64,000 bases of DNA. Source: Luscinia megarhynchos (Eukaryota > Chordata > Aves > Passeriformes > Turdidae). The notes under the pieces were generated by a model. The model worked only from the letters and a program-made list of their open reading frames with translations. It ran no database searches and was not told the origin of the DNA. The position numbers and the translations under genes are program-made. This document shows, in pieces, positions 12,101 to 26,380 of this stretch (position 1 is the stretch's first letter; every line of letters starts with the position of its first letter). The stretch is taken from contig CM067569.1 of assembly GCA_034336665.1 (NCBI GenBank), positions 23,347,320-23,411,319 on the forward strand, in the 5' to 3' direction.

Positions 12101-12421
12101 CCACATTTGCTCTCAGGTGTTTTTAATTCTATCATTTTCATGAAGACTTCCTAGTGGCCATTTGATAAGCATGACAGTGTTTAGCCTGTGTTACTGCAGG
12201 AAAAAGAGAAAGCAGTCATGTCAAGATGTTTCTGTCATGATAATTAAATTGCTGCTTTGGTCTGCAGTATAGTTGCAGGTCCATTTGATAGTATGTATTT
12301 ACCATTGGTTTGGGTTTTTTTCCCCTCTCATGAAACTGGAATTTTTACTTCTACAGGTGGAGCAGAAGAGAGCATATCCATAGGCTCTAGGAAAGAGGTT
12401 TTTGGCTAAGACTTAGGTTGG

Positions 12422-12456
12422 TTTTTTGTTTTTTTTTTTGTTTTTTCCCCCCCCAG
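12422..12456. repeat. Pyrimidine tract ending CCCCCCCCAG
   Basis: T runs broken by single Gs, then eight Cs and AG. It has the shape of a very strong 3' splice site, but the sequence after it runs into a stop within 15 codons in the most open frame. Confidence 0.7.
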
Positions 12457-14280
12457 AATTGCATATGCTCTAGATTTGAGTCTGAACAAAACTTCGCTTA
12501 ATTTTGGAGGAGCTAATTTTCAGGTCTGTTTTCAAGTGCAAGTTCCATAAGATTACAATGGCTTGTATTCATCAGTAATATTTTTGAATTCATCCAGTTA
12601 TTGATTGTACTATATTTTGAGTAGTTCGTAGAAAACACTGAGTTATGTTCCTTTGAACAGGTGCAGAACTAGTGCACCTTATCCACTTGTACATGTGTAC
12701 AGTATCACAGTGAGCTCCCTGGATCATTCATTCTCTGAACTGTCCTTTGTGAGCTGCTCGCTGGTTCTTTGCTGAATTATTTAGATCTTGATTTCAGCAT
12801 CCCCCTTAGACAAAGCACTGTAAACTCCAGGACTTCTGTTGTCACAGTCATAGTAACAGTGTGCAGGATAAAACCAAGTGAAGCTTTCATAGTAAAATGT
12901 GAATTTGCATTTTATAAAAGGAAGAGAAATGTCAATGTATTAGGGATATGAAGAAGAAAACCCCATTCAATGGAAGAAATTTTTAATTTTTATATGTTGG
13001 ACAAAACCCTATTTTATTTCTAAGAACCATCTAGTTTGTGAAGATAGTGTTTCAGCAGAATGTCTTTTGCACAAGTAGGATGAGGCATTCTGACGCTCTT
13101 ACTAGTGTTTGCTCTTTCTCAGTTTTCACCTAGTAAATTATTTGTGCTAGTTCTCAATGCTTCTGTCTAAATTGATGAGGCAGCATTTAAAAATAAGCTA
13201 ATGAATGTCTTCAAATGGGGTGAAAATACATGCAGGTCTAGAGAAATTTTCAAAATAGATGGTCCCAAGCATAGGCACAGACTTAACCTCAGATATAAAT
13301 TAAACTGGTAATCAATAGATATACCATGCTGATAGCTGATGAGAAGCCAGATACAATTGATTGTTTTGCTTTGTCAGTGTAGACTTAACATCCTTACATG
13401 CAAAGGGAATTTATATCTGCAGTAAGAGTAAACTCTGATATTTCAAATATTCAATACTATGCTTGATCAGTGTTAAATACTTCTGAGCATGGTAGTCCTT
13501 ATGTTATAATGTCAGTGTCATTTGCAGAATGTTTTGAGAGTATATTACCTTCCTAGGTTTTAAAAAAACGTTACTGATTAGTACAATTAGATAAATTCCT
13601 ATTTATTTAGCTAGCATGATAGTAAGTACCTTTCTGTAAGTCAATACTTCAACTGACAGGCAGAGAGCAAGAATTCACCAAGTAACTGGAGCATTTTTCA
13701 CTTGCAAAGTAATTTTTAATGAGGTACATTTTGTCTGCTAGGCAGAGGAGTGAGAAAGGAAAAATAGCAAGTAAAATATACAAAAGGATCTTTGTGTTCC
13801 TAATACTGGCTGACACGAGAAGCCTGCAAAACAAAACCAAATCTTTTGCAATGGAAATGAAGTGCATGTACAAAGAAGAGACCAAGGGTGAAATGGAAAG
13901 CAAATGAAGTTGGTCATGTAGTTTCGTTTGTACCTGCTAAAAATGAATCTTTTTACTTGAGAGTTAGTAACAAGTTGCATGCCTCAAGAATTACAACTAA
14001 ACTAATGTGGTCTGTTTGTGTTGGGAAAGCAAAGAGTAGAAAAGCTGTCTCCTCAGTAGTACTCTTTTTCAAACCGGGATGTTAGTTGGCATCTTTGGGA
14101 GTTGGTTCTTTGGAAGGGCAAGCCAAGTTGCAGCACAACAAAGGTCAGTAGAACTGGTTCCTTGGAAGGATTAGAACAGATTTATCCGCTATGACACTGC
14201 AGATACTCTTTAAACAGCAGTAGCTTTGCTAAATTGTGGCTGGTTCTCCAGTGTCTTCATGGTATTCCTAACACAGCAGT

Positions 14281-14517
14281 TGCATGGAAAAACACGCTAA
14301 GAAAAGCCAGCATCCGTAAAGGGAGACCGAGGAGTCCTTCAACTTTATTCAAATAAAGGGAGAGACACTGGGGCACGTTGCTACAGGGTTTTCTCGCTTG
14401 AGATTTCAGAGGGCACAGCCTCCATATCTCCTGAACTCCCAGCTGCATGTTGCCCTCTTCCTTTCCCCTTTGGCTGAGGTACCGGAAAGGTACAGCCTTC
14501 CTGAACCACCTACCACA
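14281..14517 (-). mobile_element. Retroviral LTR, 3' end of a truncated ERV
   Basis: On the minus strand the LTR starts TGTGGTAGGTGG (plus-strand CA at 14516-14517) just after a polypurine tract. It carries an AATAAA polyadenylation signal about 170 bases in (plus-strand tttatt, 14344-14349), and it can end at CA (plus-strand TG at 14281). The body is recognisable from memory as a songbird endogenous-retrovirus LTR: the lines around 14351-14370 (agagacactggggcacgttg) and 14437-14470 recur in such genomes. The distal end is the least certain. If TG at 14281 is wrong, the element may extend another 30 bases or so. Family name not assigned. Confidence 0.6.
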
Positions 14518-14735
14518 TATTCCCCCTTTGACCTGTCATTTTACCCTCAAAGTTCTGAAATTCAGGCTTGTGCAGACCCACTTATTTGTTTCAGGAGTCA
14601 ACCTGCTGCTTGAAGATAGTAGAGACATTAAGCCCCATTTCAAAGAGGTTAACAACCATACCTCCACGCATGGAATTGTTTGTAAAGACATTATCACACA
14701 TCTTCCCTATCACAGTGAACAAGGACTGCTTACTG
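14518..14735 (-). mobile_element. ERV internal tail with polypurine tract
   Basis: Immediately upstream of the LTR on the minus strand there is a polypurine tract, AAAGGGGGA (plus strand 14521-14529). It would prime plus-strand DNA synthesis in the parent virus. The sequence out to about 14735 belongs, from memory, to the same repeat. It is noncoding and shows no readable gag, pol or env. The element stops there, so the provirus lost its 5' LTR and nearly all of its body. The outer boundary is approximate. Confidence 0.5.
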
Positions 14736-17700
14736 GTTTCCTACTTTGCTGCTTCTTTGGCTTTGAGACAGATGTCGGGCTGTCTGTGTTTTGTTTGAAA
14801 AAAGTTTGAAATTTTCTGCAAAAAGAGGCTGTGTAAATTCTTGGTTGATATCGCTTGCTTTTAGACAGCATACTAGAGAGAGACTACTCCCAACTGTGGT
14901 GTTGTATTTTCCCTTGAATTTTGCAGTCCTCTCTACAGTCCTAATTTTTGGGAAAACATTCTGTCTTTGTGTGCATATGTAGAATTCATGCTTGATTTGG
15001 GCTTTTAAATGATGCTGGTCTTGACAGCAAATTAGTGTGACAGATACACATTCTGGTTTATGAAGAAATAAGCCTGTTAAATTTGGCTGTACTAGATTTT
15101 AGAAACTCTTAATTTCTTTTGGACAAAAATAAATAGTTGGGTCAACTGAAATGTGGCTTAGATGTATGTTTTTTCAAGTGTAAAGCCTTTTATTAACACA
15201 AGGTAAGATTTTTGAAGCAACCACAGTAATTCAGTCAAGCAGTTATCTACATAATCTGTTTTAGTGGTTTCGGGTCTTTTTTGACCCAGTTTTCTTGCAT
15301 AAAAATTCCAGGAGTACTGATGAAGCTCAGTGCTCTTATTTTGGCACAGCTGTACTTTCTTGAAATTTCTCTTTTTATCTCTGCATAGTAATAACATGGC
15401 TGTTTGTGTAGTATATCTGGACTGGTCTGCACTGGCTCTGTTTTGAATGCTGTTTCGCTTTTGGTGTGCTGTGCTTTTGGTTGCTGCAGCTGCTGGCCTT
15501 TCCTTAAGTTCTGCATTTTAATTCCTCTGTCACATGATGAACCCCTAATGCAGTTTGCACTAGGTTCTGTAGCCAAGTTGCAAGAAGGAACAGGTTCTTT
15601 GAACAATTTGTCTTGTGTGCTTACCAGGAAACGAAGTATGTAATTACCTTTTCTGTTCCTTGTTTTGCACTTGTGCCTCAGTGTGCTGTGTTTTTCTTGG
15701 ATGGGAGAGGGGGGGATGTCATTTTGGTTTGGCTTTGGGTTTTTTGGTTCTAAAACCTATTGTATTGGGCAATGTGTACCACCCTAAATGAGGGCTAAAG
15801 TTGGATCATCTCTCGTATTTCCTGTACTTGTAAGTGATTCATTTTTGCAAATGGTTTAGCTCAAAGAACAGCAGCTGGTTCCTGTGTCTCAGAACATTAG
15901 TTTCTGACTGCTGAGTTCAGATTCATTGAATAGAAATATTAAAGCTTTGTGCAGCTGGCTTTGAACTGGGGGTTTAATTTTGCAGATGAGAGTTTAGTAG
16001 GAATCCCAGAGGGTAAGGTTTCTTTTGAAAGCATATTTGAGAACAATAAGAACAATCAGATAATGAATTTGAAATATTTCCTTCAAGATACCAGTGTATT
16101 ACATGAAGATATTCCATGAGATGAATTACTACTCAAAAAGTAATTTATTTTTTCTATAAACTACTTCCATTCCTGTGCTCTAGGCCCAGACTGCTCTACA
16201 CAGTATTGTTACATGACCTTTCAAGGCCCACCTGTTGACCAAGCCCTTAAACCCCATGCCTTGTATTGTAACTGAGATTTCTTGGGCTGCAAGTAGATAC
16301 TCAAGAAGCACTTTTTGTGTCACCTTACAACAGGATATCTAGATTTGATTCTGTCTTTTGTAACTAGTCAGCTAAGAAAACTGGTTGTAGTGCCCTCCTT
16401 TGAAAAGCTTTAAATCACTGAAATTAGTGTTGGAGAGTGAGCTAATAGGCTCCTGAAAACTCTGAAGCTTTCTGATTTAAAACTTGATGTTATTAGCTGT
16501 CTGTTTAAATCTAGGCTGCTACGTTTAGTTTGTTGTTATTTTTTTTAAAATTGCAAACATCAGGTTGTTTTCTTGGACAGGAGCATTTCACAGCAAGTAG
16601 AGGCAATGCCTCCAGGAGACATGAGCTGAACAGATACTTGGTAGCTACTTGTTTACTTGTGGTTGTGAATACATGAAAATAAATAGCCAACACAGTGAGA
16701 GAAAATCTTAGAAAGTATTAAAGACATCATAAGATGCAGTAACTTAAAAAAGGAATAGTTTATAGTTGTATTAAGAAGCATTGTTTAAACTGCATGAAGA
16801 TGTTCAAAGAAACTGCCACCAAATCTTTCCAACAAACATCCTGCTGAGGTTTTCTCGAGTTGAGTAGAGATGATTTTGAGTGGTTTTATTTTCCAAGAGA
16901 AATGTCTTTATGGTGGATAGAACTTTTTTTCTGAGACTATGGCAACTTACAGTAGATCATAGGCTTGCCTTGAAGCAGAAGTAAATAACCCTAAATAGAG
17001 GATATAAAACATTAAATTGTTGAGTGTCAGTCCTTCACCACAAGAACACAAAAATTCATCTTGCATGCTGTAGATAAAACAGTGAAGCAATAAGCTGGGC
17101 TTTTTTGGGCATGTGCACACCACAGACTGAGCTGGAAATAAAGAATACTTCGGAGTTGTTTTATTGTTTATCTTGGGGAACAAATAATTCACTGCAGAGG
17201 AGAATGAACTTCAGATAAGAGCCCTGACAGTGATATAGTATGATACAGTATATTACCACTTTATTTTATAGCATCTTTGGTGAAAATGATATCTCAAAGT
17301 CTTTGTGTGGTTAGATAATACAGATATAAAGTTAATGGTAGCAAGGAGAGAGAAATTAAGACTTTTAAGGAAAGAAGGGACAATCAGTTTCCAGACAGCA
17401 TTGAGAAGATAGATGGTATATCAGTACTGAAGAGACTTTTTTTTTAAATTTTTTTTAAAGAAATGTTTTTCTAGATGTGGCAGGTAGAACAGGAAAATAT
17501 CTATTTAAAGAATGGCAGGCAGCGATGTCCAAGTGTAAACAGATGCTAAAGTTTGCTCTTGCTTTCCAGTACCCACTTGATAGTGCACAAGCTGACTTTG
17601 GAAGTTATGTAAATAACTTAATTTCCTTAGACCTAAATTCATTGGGTTATATTTGTGCTTAGTTGTAGTTAAATGATTCCTGACTTGTGCTGATTTAAGT

Positions 17701-20700
17701 GAAGTAAAAGTAGATTGTTTTATTCACGTGCCTCATTTTTCATGGTGAGCTTTAGCTTTTGCTTTCCTTCCTCAGCATTTTGGTAAATTTCCCTCCAAGA
17801 CTGTCCTGGGCAAAACGGTCTGTCTTGGAAATTATGATTTTTTTTTTTTAAATTTTAAATTTTATTTTTTCCACTCGGTTGTTGCTGGTTAACATAACAC
17901 TTTACACCTCGTACAGACGATGCTATCCCTGACCTGGAGAGGTTTTTCATAAGCTTTTGCTCATCATGACATTTTACTGCATATCAGAGAGCCTCTTCAA
18001 AACTGGAGCTGGATTGTGCTATGGAATCTGACTTGGAGAAAAATGAGAATATTTTAGAACAGAATTTATTTACCCTACTGTTTCTTGCCCTTCAGTTTGG
18101 TCCGAACTTACTTGAGTATACACAGCAAAGGCCACAGTGAACATGATAACAACCTTTTAAGCTGTGTAAATGTGTGAAGTAATTCCAATGTGTGTGTGGT
18201 CAGGATGTGCACAGTGCTGCCTTCTGTGGTGTGATCAGCTGGTCTGTGGCTGCAGCTGCCCACTTAGCAGCAGTTTAGGTCATGTGGAATACCCTTGGTG
18301 TTGTAGGTCCATTTCCCTGTTTTGTACTGGGTAGGAGCTTCCCTGCTCCTGTCCATAAACTTCCACCTGGAAGACTTGTCCTGGGATGGGTTCTTTCACC
18401 CAGTGCACAAGGGGCCAATCCCCACACAGCTGAGCTATTTGAACAGAGATTAGCTAAGATTTGCTTATGATGTACTGGTATCTTTGTACACCTGCTCACA
18501 TGAGCTGCAGCCTTTCTGTCAACAAAAGTGTTTGGAATGGATTCTTACTCGAAAAAAACTTTTAAGAGAGGTTTTGCTTCTCTGTACTTTAATGTCCCAG
18601 CGGCTCACTTTTTCAGTGTTTTGTGAGAATGTCAGGACTCTGAACTTCAACACTGTAAGGAATTCTCATGTGATTTAGTGGTAAGAAGAGTGAAGCCCAG
18701 AGCCAGGGTGTATGAAAGAAAATTATTGTTTCTGCTCTTTTAAGCAGCAGAAGTATGATATTGTGCTATTTCAAAGCTGTACATCACTTTTAAATATCCA
18801 TGGACACACATTACTTAATGTGCAGCTGTTCATTGCTCGCTGAAGGCTCAATGTTGATAATTCGGTGTAAAAAGTTGTTGATGTAGAAATGCAGTTCCTA
18901 AAATAAGATTACAGTGCTATGGCTGTTTCCCAATGTTCTAATGCCTTAATAATGCAAAAAGATGTAGCTAATATTGTTTGTTCATTTTCCTGTGTATACT
19001 CAATCAAATTCCTGCCGAACCTCTGGAAACTTAGTAGCATGTCAGCCTTGACATAAAAACTTATTCAGCAGGTTCTATTTGAATATGACTATGCCATTCA
19101 CTCAAAGTCAGTAATAGTACTGTTGCTGCTTCAAAATGAATCTCTGGAGCCAAACTAGCAAAGGATTCCTGGGAGACATGAAGGCAGGGCTTGTCTGGCT
19201 GGTGTAACCACACCTGTACTCTTTGACCCACATTCTAGTTCCACAGCCCATGTTTGCCCCTGACAAGAGGGGTGAGCATGGTACATGTTTTGTGGAGGTG
19301 ATTAAATCAAACCTTTTGAGTTGTAACAAACTAATAATGTGAGAAAAAACCTTTTTCCTTTTACCTGTTTTCTTAGTTTACAATAAGACTCTCTAGATTT
19401 GCAAAGCAGAATTCAGTTTAAAGATTATTACTGAAATATTTTTCTCCTGTAATTTCTTAAGAATAAAAACTTAGGATAGAGTTGATAGTAATCTTTAGTG
19501 ATAAATGGATAGAAAATACACCAAGATCTTCTCATAACTAAAGAATATCTATCCAGTGTTTAGCTATAAAGCTTCAGTGCTCGTAGGTTTTTTTAGGAAA
19601 TCAGCTGTTAACATTAGCATTTCTAGTGATGGCTGGACAGAGGGAAGCCAAGTCATGGAGAAACCATTAACAAAGATAACAGTAGAAGATTGCTTTGTAT
19701 ATTCTGTTGAGTATTTTCTGATTTAAATAACACAAGACAGGGTTTGAGTGCTTCACCAAAATGAGTGAACATTTGAAAGGGATATAACTCTTTTTTTGTA
19801 GTACCTGATGAATATGCTTTGAATATGTGGTTCCTTTTATACCCTTTATATATTAGTACCATTCATATCATGCAGTCTGGATCGTGCAGAAAACTTTTAG
19901 ATAATCTGTCACTATTGCAGTAGCCCTGCTGATGCTGGGATCAGTGTGAGAAGTGAATGTGTTAGCTATAGGCACATGAACTCTTGTGCTTTTTAGATCC
20001 ATCTCTAAGCTTCAGTGGGGCACTGGAATTATCTTAACTCATGTACACTTCTTTATGGACTCTGCAGTTGTACCAATAAGGCTAGCACAACCTAAGGAAG
20101 TTTTTGTACAGATGTCAAGGGATTGAGAATGTCATTCCATGTGGGCTACAGTAAGGAATGCAAGTTATGCCAGGGGAGTTCACCACTGTTAGTATAAATA
20201 AAAATTATCTAATTAATATAGAGGAAACTCTTAATACTTCAGAGATAAACATCTAAAATAATTAAAATACCTTCATACACTTTCATGCACTTTCAAACAT
20301 TTAATTTGAAGATTTTCCAAGGTTGTGCAAACAGAAAATCTCTTGATATTCTATCAGTCCTTTGCCCTAAGTGCCTAGATGTAATGCTCTTAACTTGAGA
20401 AAATGTACCTCTCTCTACCAGGCTCTTGTAAGAAGGATGGAAGTTTATCCCAAATTTCTGGGTCTTTGTATCTGAAATGTTAAATAAGGCTATCCCACCA
20501 TAGTATATAAACATAGGCTACTTCTAATTGTCTATTATAATTATAAAGCTCTGTTGAGGTTGTCTGAAATGATGGAGGTCTGATTTGAAAACTGTGTTTC
20601 TGATATGATGACACCTATACTCTGGAGAACAGTTGGTATCCTTGTATAGGGTTTATAATTCTGTTGAAAAGCTTTTCTTGGGGCTGGCTTTTAATGTGCT

Positions 20701-23010
20701 GATAAATGTTGAACTGTTTGAAATAGCAGAGTATGATGGTGGAAAAACAACCTCAACATGGTGTATATACTGAAATGCAGCATTTATTAATTGGCAGTGA
20801 GAATGGTTCGTATGTATTTGTAAATTTGTTTAGCACTTTTATTCCTATTCCTAAATGTTAACTGAGTGTGTATCCTGTCTATAAATTCAGAGGATGCTCA
20901 AGGCAAGAGTTGAAGTGTGTAATGGATAAGGATAGTTGGACAGGTAGTGAAATTTAGGTTATTTATTGTGCATATTCCAATGCATCATTTGGAAGGGTCT
21001 TTCTTTGGTTCTCTAAAAAATGGAAATAGAACAATAATTATTTTCAAGACTTACCAATTTTTTGTAATGCACAGACTTAACTGGCATCTTCACTCTGTGT
21101 GAAAAAAATAATACATAGGTACTGCAAACAGTGCTTCATCCAGCTTGATATGAACCATTAGGGGATCCCTTGAAATAGTATTTTTATGGCATTCACTTAA
21201 CTGGTAACAAATCCTAGAAGCAGGTGTGTGATCTACATAGAAAAAGAGCTGCTCCCAATGTTGGGAAGAATATCAAGTCTACCTCCATGTCTTGCATTAG
21301 GGTTACCTTCATTATCTTATTCAAGTTCTTATTGTCTCCTGGATCTCATGCAGGCAAATTAATCAAGATTCTAAAGACTGGAAAATGGCAACATTCCCCA
21401 AGGATGCAGGCAGAGTGGAAAAGAAAAGGAATGGTTGAGGGGGCCACCTTCAAGTAGAATGCAGAGGGAGTGTTGTTAGGGGAAAAGAATGGCAACTTTT
21501 GATCCCAGAAATGATGAAGACAAAAGATGACATCTTCAGTGAGCCCAGAGGGAAAAATGGACTTCTAGTATGGAGGTACTGAGTAGAACAGGTTTGCCTA
21601 GGAGTCAGTAGGGCATTGTCAGAATAGCTTGATAATACATTATTTCAAACATATAATTCATTATTTCCCCTAATAAATTAAGTTAATCATAGTTGGCTGG
21701 CATAAGTCTTGTAGCCATAAAGCTCAAGATTCCCCCTTAATAGGCAGATGAGGGACTCAGAAACAGCATGTAGCCCATCTTTATTTTTGACCTTGTGCCT
21801 AAACAAAGACCAGCTAAAAGGAGGAGGGGAGTAGGCACTTTGGGACACTAATTCAACTTAATTCTGAGTATGATTGAAGCTGTCTCTGCAGGCAGCAAAG
21901 TATATTCTCCATAAGGTCTAGGAATAATGTGTTGTCAATTCATTTAATTTTAATTTTAAAAGTTCACTCAAAGGTAGAATTACTAGAAGCACTTCTGATC
22001 TAGCGTGCATCTTGAGTCTGGATTTTTTTTTTAAACCTACAGACTCACCAAGCAGCAGTTAGTCAGTTAGAGCTCGGGCTTTAAATGTAAAACAGCTGGG
22101 TACAGTTTGTGTTACTAATGTGGAATCATCCAGAGCAGAAAGCACACTAATTATTTCAGTAGTCTGTAATTTTCCTTTGTAATAAATTTGAGTAAAAAAA
22201 AACCCCTAATTAAAAATTAATAAATATATAGTCCTGTGCACTTACATCTCTTTAGTGTGCAATCTAAGTTCTACCCATACAATGGGTGTGTAGGGCAGTA
22301 GTAGAAAAATGAAATGTCCTAACAGGCATGAGCTTGCAGCCTATGTAATTACCTATCTCTAGCCAGGCTGAAAAAAGTCTGGAACCTCAGAGTGAACTCT
22401 AGCTCTGGACCTCTACACTAAGAGTAGAGAAATGCCATGCTCCAGCAGTCACTTAGATGAAACACAACATCAGAATATACTCTCATAGACTGATTTCCTG
22501 CTGAAGCCATGGGCACTGGTTCTTAGCTTATATTGGAAGTGTAGTTTTCTGCAGATGAGTTTTCTCAATGTGCTCCTCTAGGCTGTAGAGGTTATTATGC
22601 TATTTTTAAAGAAACATTGAAGTATAATTTGCTGTTAAAGGCAATTATGATTGCTGCTGTCTGAGAATAGTCGTTCTTGGAGCCTACCAGCACATTAGAT
22701 ATTACTGCAAATGCTGCATTTCCACTGTCAGCACTCTCACTCATCCTATCTGTTCTGCATCCCAGTCTTATGTGTGCCCCTCTATGCTGTTTTGATACAG
22801 ATACTATAAAATCTTTGCTATCAACTTTGCTTTGGTTTTGGGTAGACCTTTGTGTGTCTTGTTTCTGTAACAGACACCAGTGGTCATTAACTTTGACCAG
22901 TGACAAAATCCATTTTCCCCATCCAGTGATCAAACCTTTCTCTTCTGAGCAGTGCTCCTAAGGTGTGAAGTGGGTTAAGATGCAGTGGTAAATAATTTCT
23001 TGGATTTTCT
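14736..23010. other. Noncoding DNA, no repeat or gene recognised
   Basis: About 8.3 kb of AT-rich sequence with scattered T- and A-rich tracts (for example 17838-17870, T/A). Moderately GC-rich patches near 18240-18470 and 22660-22960 carry short open frames on both strands. None has a coding bias that I can support. Confidence 0.55.
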
Positions 23011-23370
23011 TACATGATCAGGTGTGCAACCATGCATGTGTGGCACCAATGGTGGCCTCAGCTATACAGAGAAATTTGGGTAGCCTCAACCAAAATGGAG
23101 GCAGTTGTCCACCTTCCACCAGGGAGAAGGTTTTTTAGAACCTTCTTTGTGCAAGCTATAATGGTAGGGAGGCTATGATTCTGCTTTCATCGGTTCTTGG
23201 CAGTTTAATTGGGTGTTTGCCCAAGAGATGGCATGGAAACCTCAATTTAAGGGTATAGAGATTTGGGATGGCTCCTCCTGGGCTCTGCCTGCCTTTTGAC
23301 CTTATCCATCTGGGAGCCACCTTTGCTTGCACTCAGGGAAATGCAAATATCTGATGGACTTCCATGGTCT
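23011..23370. other. Unclassified GC-richer block, possible old repeat
   Basis: This stretch is denser in G+C than its flanks, has no open frame of note and reads like an LTR or other interspersed repeat in texture (runs such as ggcagtttaattgggtgttt). I cannot match it to a family, and no TG...CA ends or duplication are clear. Confidence 0.3.
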
Positions 23371-26300
23371 TTACATAACAGTGTTACGAAGCAGTACTGA
23401 GTTAATGTTTTTCAAGTAATAATAGAATGTCATGGAAAGTATTTATTATTTACCTGATTTACTCCTGATTAGCCTTTAATTAGCATTTATAGGATATTTT
23501 TACTACAGGCTGTTCTTAGAACAAAAAGCATTGTTTTTGTTCTGAAAACAGTGGGTTTTCACGCAGACTGTTTGCATTCAATCTGATGTATAGCTGTGAT
23601 TGCAGTTAATTGTGAACTCTGTTTAAAAGAGTGAGCTATATAGGCCAAAGTTTTATGACAGATAAATACTGAAAGTTAAAATCAGCTGAAAGTTCATGTG
23701 TGTGTGACAGCTCACTGTACCTACCATGGAGAGGAGTAGTGATGAGAACTCAGAGATTAAGTATTTATATATACTTATATACTTCTGCTAAACATCTAGA
23801 GGGACAGGTATGTCACAATGAATGTGTATGATGGTGGCATATAAAGCTTTTTGTTCAGGAAGGACCAGGGGGCAGCTTTCTTTCAAATGTAGGAGGCTCT
23901 GCATGCAGTAAGGAAAGTTATCTGAATGTAATTCAACAGTTCTTTTACTCCTAGCACCAACCCCTGCTATAAACACACTACTGGGATGTAGAAGGTTAGA
24001 TTTTTTTTTAGAAGGCTTTTATTAAAATATTGTTTTATGTTAGGATTTTGATGATGTTATACACTGGTAGATCTTTCCTTTAATGTGTTCTAAATGCCAG
24101 AAAATTTTGCATTCATTAGCAGTTAGAATTTAAAAGCTGGTAAGAATAAGTTCTGTTAGTCTCTTAAACAGAAGTACTGCATCTCCAAGAGCTTGGAAAA
24201 GTATTCAGACCAATCTTGGATTTAAGTAGGAGCTATGCTCCTATTCTGCTTCATTAGCCTGCCCCCTGCCAGGCAAACACGGTGTATTGGCTGCTGCCTG
24301 GGAAAGGCACCTGCCACCCACATGGAGAGAAGCAGTCATAGATAGCTGGGGAGGGGCAGTACCTGTCATTCTGTGCCAAGAACTGGTTCAGTTTTTCATG
24401 AAAAACCCCTTCGAGATCTGCAAGTGGCTCTTGTTATGCAAAAAGACAAAAAAATCTTTTGTTATGCAAGTTTAACCTAACAGTGACCCATTGACCACTA
24501 ACTTTGTCCTAAAAGTCATAATTAATTGTGTGTCTGGTTACTGGAAATATCTTTGAATATGTTTTATTTCTTGAGCAGAAAATCCTTGCTTCTCTGTTCA
24601 AAATGTTGGTCCCTACTGAGGCCTAAAGACTCCTTAATGAGCAAGGCTTTTTTTGAAGAGTTAAGTACACCTACACCATTCCACAGCATGTCTTTTTCAC
24701 AGAAGTGACTCAGCAGGGATGTTCAATTCTTTGACCTCTGACAATCCCTTAAACTTGTGTAAAAGAAGAAATATTTCCAAATCAGAATGTTCTCGTGGTG
24801 GATTTTTATAGCTACTACTCTACATGCTTCAAAATGGTAACTTCAGTTCTTAATTCTAAGGAGAGGATCAAGTGACAAGAGAAGTGTACTCTGCACTTAA
24901 CTTCTAGCTACCTTCTGGAATAGTTTTTCCACATCTTGACGTTTCCCTTATTGTAAAATATATCACTCCTCGTGCATTAGACTTTTTTAATTTCAGAAGC
25001 CTGCTGGGATTGATGTTTCGTAAATCCATCTACATGTGTAATCCTTTCCTATTACTTGGATAAATACTTTGACTTTCCTGCTCCAAGTCAGAGAACTAGA
25101 AAAAAATGGAGCAATTCTTTCATAGGAAAGGAAAAAGTCTCTCTACAGGCAGAATCAGTCATCTCTTTCTAATCTTTTAAAACTATACAACTGAGTAATA
25201 TGTTTGGGTTTGTTGGATGTTTTTAGCAGAACTGAGACAGAATTGGGAAATTATTTCTTGGAAAACTCCCAGCCTATAAAGTTACAGGGTATTTTGCTCC
25301 AGCTTCAAGGGATTTTAGATGTGTAGTGCAATTTTAATATGCAGACATCCTTGTCTAGTCATCGCATTGTTGCTACAGGGTGTTTTATGCTTTCATCAGA
25401 AAGCTTACATCTCGTACACCTGCCTGAGCTCATACATTTGAATTTGAGTGACTTTGGGGGTAGCAATATGTACCAGAGCTGTGGTAAATAGTCTTCTCTG
25501 TAAGTGCTCACTAATTTGTCCTTATGTAAATATGAACTGAAAGCAGTCCCATAGTGTGCTGGAGTATAATTTGCAAGAACCATTTTTTTACAGCTATTGT
25601 GATACAGTATATTCTAAAAATCCCTTCTTTCTCATTACTGCTTTCTACATAACATGTTTATGTGAACCCTACCTTACATAAAAAGTGCCAGAGACAAAGC
25701 CCAATAGTCAATCACCTTCTTAACATGTTTATATAGTTAGAATTTGTCCTCAAATAATTAAGGTTAGCAGAGATTAAAAGTGTGTTTTCTGTTTGTGACA
25801 TCTTTGTTTTAAGGCTTATCTATCCATATATGTACAGATGGAGTTTATACCAGGAAAACCTATATTATTAGGTGCATGCTAGTCCATATTTACTGGAGCC
25901 TCTTTTTGCTAGGCTCTAGACAAGACTATGTAAGAAAAGAATTGGTACCATTGCTGAAAAAATCCACAGTTAGACCCATTAACCTCATTTTTCAAGTAAA
26001 AGGCTCAGGTGGCTCCTTTTTCCTTGTTGGGTGGCACCAATACTTCCCGTGTACTTTGCAGTGTGACGTGTAGAAGTACAGGAATGCTAGAGGCCAGCTA
26101 AGGTAGAACTTTCCAGGGAGCACTAAAATGTAAAGGATCTTATTGCAGGACATGTTTCAGATGTGCTTATGTAAACCACATAAATGGCAGAGGAAATGGG
26201 GACATTATTCTAAACACTCCTGGAAAAGGGGGTCACGTCTCTCCCGGTTGCCACCATCTAGTGTCTGATACACTTGAACTACATGGTGTGTCCATGAGTT

Positions 26301-26380
26301 GACTATGTGCTGGTTTACATGCAGATCTGAAGAGGGATTTTGTTGTTCTAGAGTCTAGTTTTCACCTGTATTACTATCTA
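23371..26380. other. Noncoding DNA, nothing recognised
   Basis: Ordinary AT-rich noncoding sequence between the unclassified block and the second LTR. Confidence 0.6.

Larger units (their letters stand above)
11011..14280. other. Noncoding DNA with pyrimidine tracts
   Basis: AT-rich noncoding sequence. It contains a 17-base T run (12084-12100) and a T/C tract ending in eight Cs and AG (12422-12456). No repeat family or coding block is supported. Confidence 0.6.

Noticed and set aside
12422..12500. Strong acceptor-like tract as an exon start
   Set aside because: All frames after the AG stop quickly and no donor follows. Treated as low complexity.
14398..14809. Three overlapping plus-strand open frames (71-120 codons)
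   Set aside because: They are antisense to the ERV tail and LTR and have no independent support.
22595..22961. Open frames on both strands (112 and 94 codons)
   Set aside because: AT-ending codons throughout, no recognisable motif, and both strands equally open.
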